Positions 58,846-58,970 of a DNA stretch of 58,970 nt are shown piece by piece. The first letter of the stretch is position 1, and each line of letters begins with the position of its first letter. Origin of the DNA: 2-01-FULL-39-33 sp964361645 (GTDB taxonomy: Bacteria > Patescibacteriota > Patescibacteriia > 2-01-FULL-39-33); contig CAYIBK010000003.1 of NCBI GenBank assembly GCA_964361645.1, forward strand, positions 1-58,970. Direction: 5' to 3'. The notes under the pieces were generated by a model. The model did not search any database, was not told the DNA's origin, and was given only the letters and a program-made list of their open reading frames with translations. The position numbers and the translations under genes were made by a program.

Positions 58846-58970
58846 ATGTTAATTGATTCACATTGCCATATAAATTTTAACGCTTACAAAGAAGATGCAG
58901 ATGATGTTATTGCTCGTTCTTTGGCAGGCGGTATTTGGCTGGTTAATATCGGCTCGCAATATAGTACATC
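58846..58970 (+). CDS. tatD: TatD family hydrolase, 3' end outside window
   Basis: The first 41 codons are visible. MLIDSHCHINFNAYKEDADDVIARSLAGGIWLVNIGS has the TatD start signature 'IDSHCH' with two metal-binding His, and the strand ending VNIGS. TatD enzymes are metal-dependent nucleases or related hydrolases. The gene starts one base after the cvpA stop, so the two are co-transcribed. Confidence 0.85.
   Translation, partial: MLIDSHCHINFNAYKEDADDVIARSLAGGIWLVNIGSQYST

Noticed and set aside
1..58970. CRISPR arrays, DGR reverse transcriptase or complete transposases
   Set aside because: No regularly spaced repeats with unique spacers, no reverse transcriptase motif and no transposase gene were seen; the four-helix-bundle genes lack any DGR partner here.
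1..58970. Reassigned stop codon (UGA as glycine)
   Set aside because: TGA closes several clear genes, for example the HNH gene at 44439-44441, and conserved proteins show no internal TGA.

Overview
This window is very probably a scaffold from an uncultivated member of the Candidate Phyla Radiation (Patescibacteria, Parcubacteria-like). The evidence is: AT-rich DNA; short genes with weak ribosome sites; a compact type IV pilus locus made of divergent small proteins; secreted proteins built from 'VGIGT' or 'GWxWSxNxGWI' repeats; many intergenic hairpin repeats; and salvage-style metabolism (B12-dependent ribonucleotide reductase next to a cobalamin adenosyltransferase). TGA, TAA and TAG all act as stops, so this is not a recoded Gracilibacteria/SR1 genome. 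Four runs of exactly 100 N are scaffold placeholders. At least one of them clearly under-represents the missing DNA.

Layout. 1-5.2 kb (minus strand): envelope/secretion cluster with two tandem VirB2/TrbC-like membrane proteins (one fused to a lytic transglycosylase), a DsbA-like oxidoreductase, an anchored beta-propeller and a charged low-complexity membrane protein. 5.5-9.6 kb (minus): protein quality control (clpC, htpX, lemA). 10-17.4 kb (plus): three large secreted repeat proteins, the first with a 711-bp tandem duplication. 17.8-31.3 kb: type IV pilus locus (pilM, pilN, pilO, a small PilP-like protein, pilB, an orphan receiver, a degenerate PilT-like protein, pilC, major pilin, pilD, four minor pilins), interrupted by two four-helix-bundle genes lying between AT-rich inverted arms. 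31.8-36.8 kb: ligA, gatC, gatA and a thioredoxin. 36.9-44 kb: zinc-ribbon protein, tRNA-Ser, a ferric-reductase-like flavocytochrome, rubrerythrin, DedA, dnaG, rpoD.

44.0-48.9 kb is an accessory region. A tRNA-Asn(GUU) gene is interrupted in its anticodon by a 577-nt group I intron carrying an HNH endonuclease gene. A serine-recombinase C-terminal remnant overlaps the 3' half of that tRNA. Next come a possibly leaderless peptide gene, an ABC exporter broken by one stop codon, and two unknown genes of higher GC with strong promoters, ribosome sites and terminators.

49-59 kb returns to core genes: nrdJ with a cobalamin adenosyltransferase, a second orphan receiver, a ZIP transporter (cut by a gap), a three-gene thioredoxin-fold/CcdA redox cluster, rsmI, metG (whose first 45 bp are duplicated around a hairpin insert), cvpA and the start of tatD.

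The observations most worth following are the tRNA-Asn group I intron, the family of locus-specific 'word-repeat' palindromes (two of which bracket four-helix-bundle genes), the hairpin insertion at metG, the degenerate PilT paralogue, and the structured leader and unknown genes at 47.5-48.9 kb.
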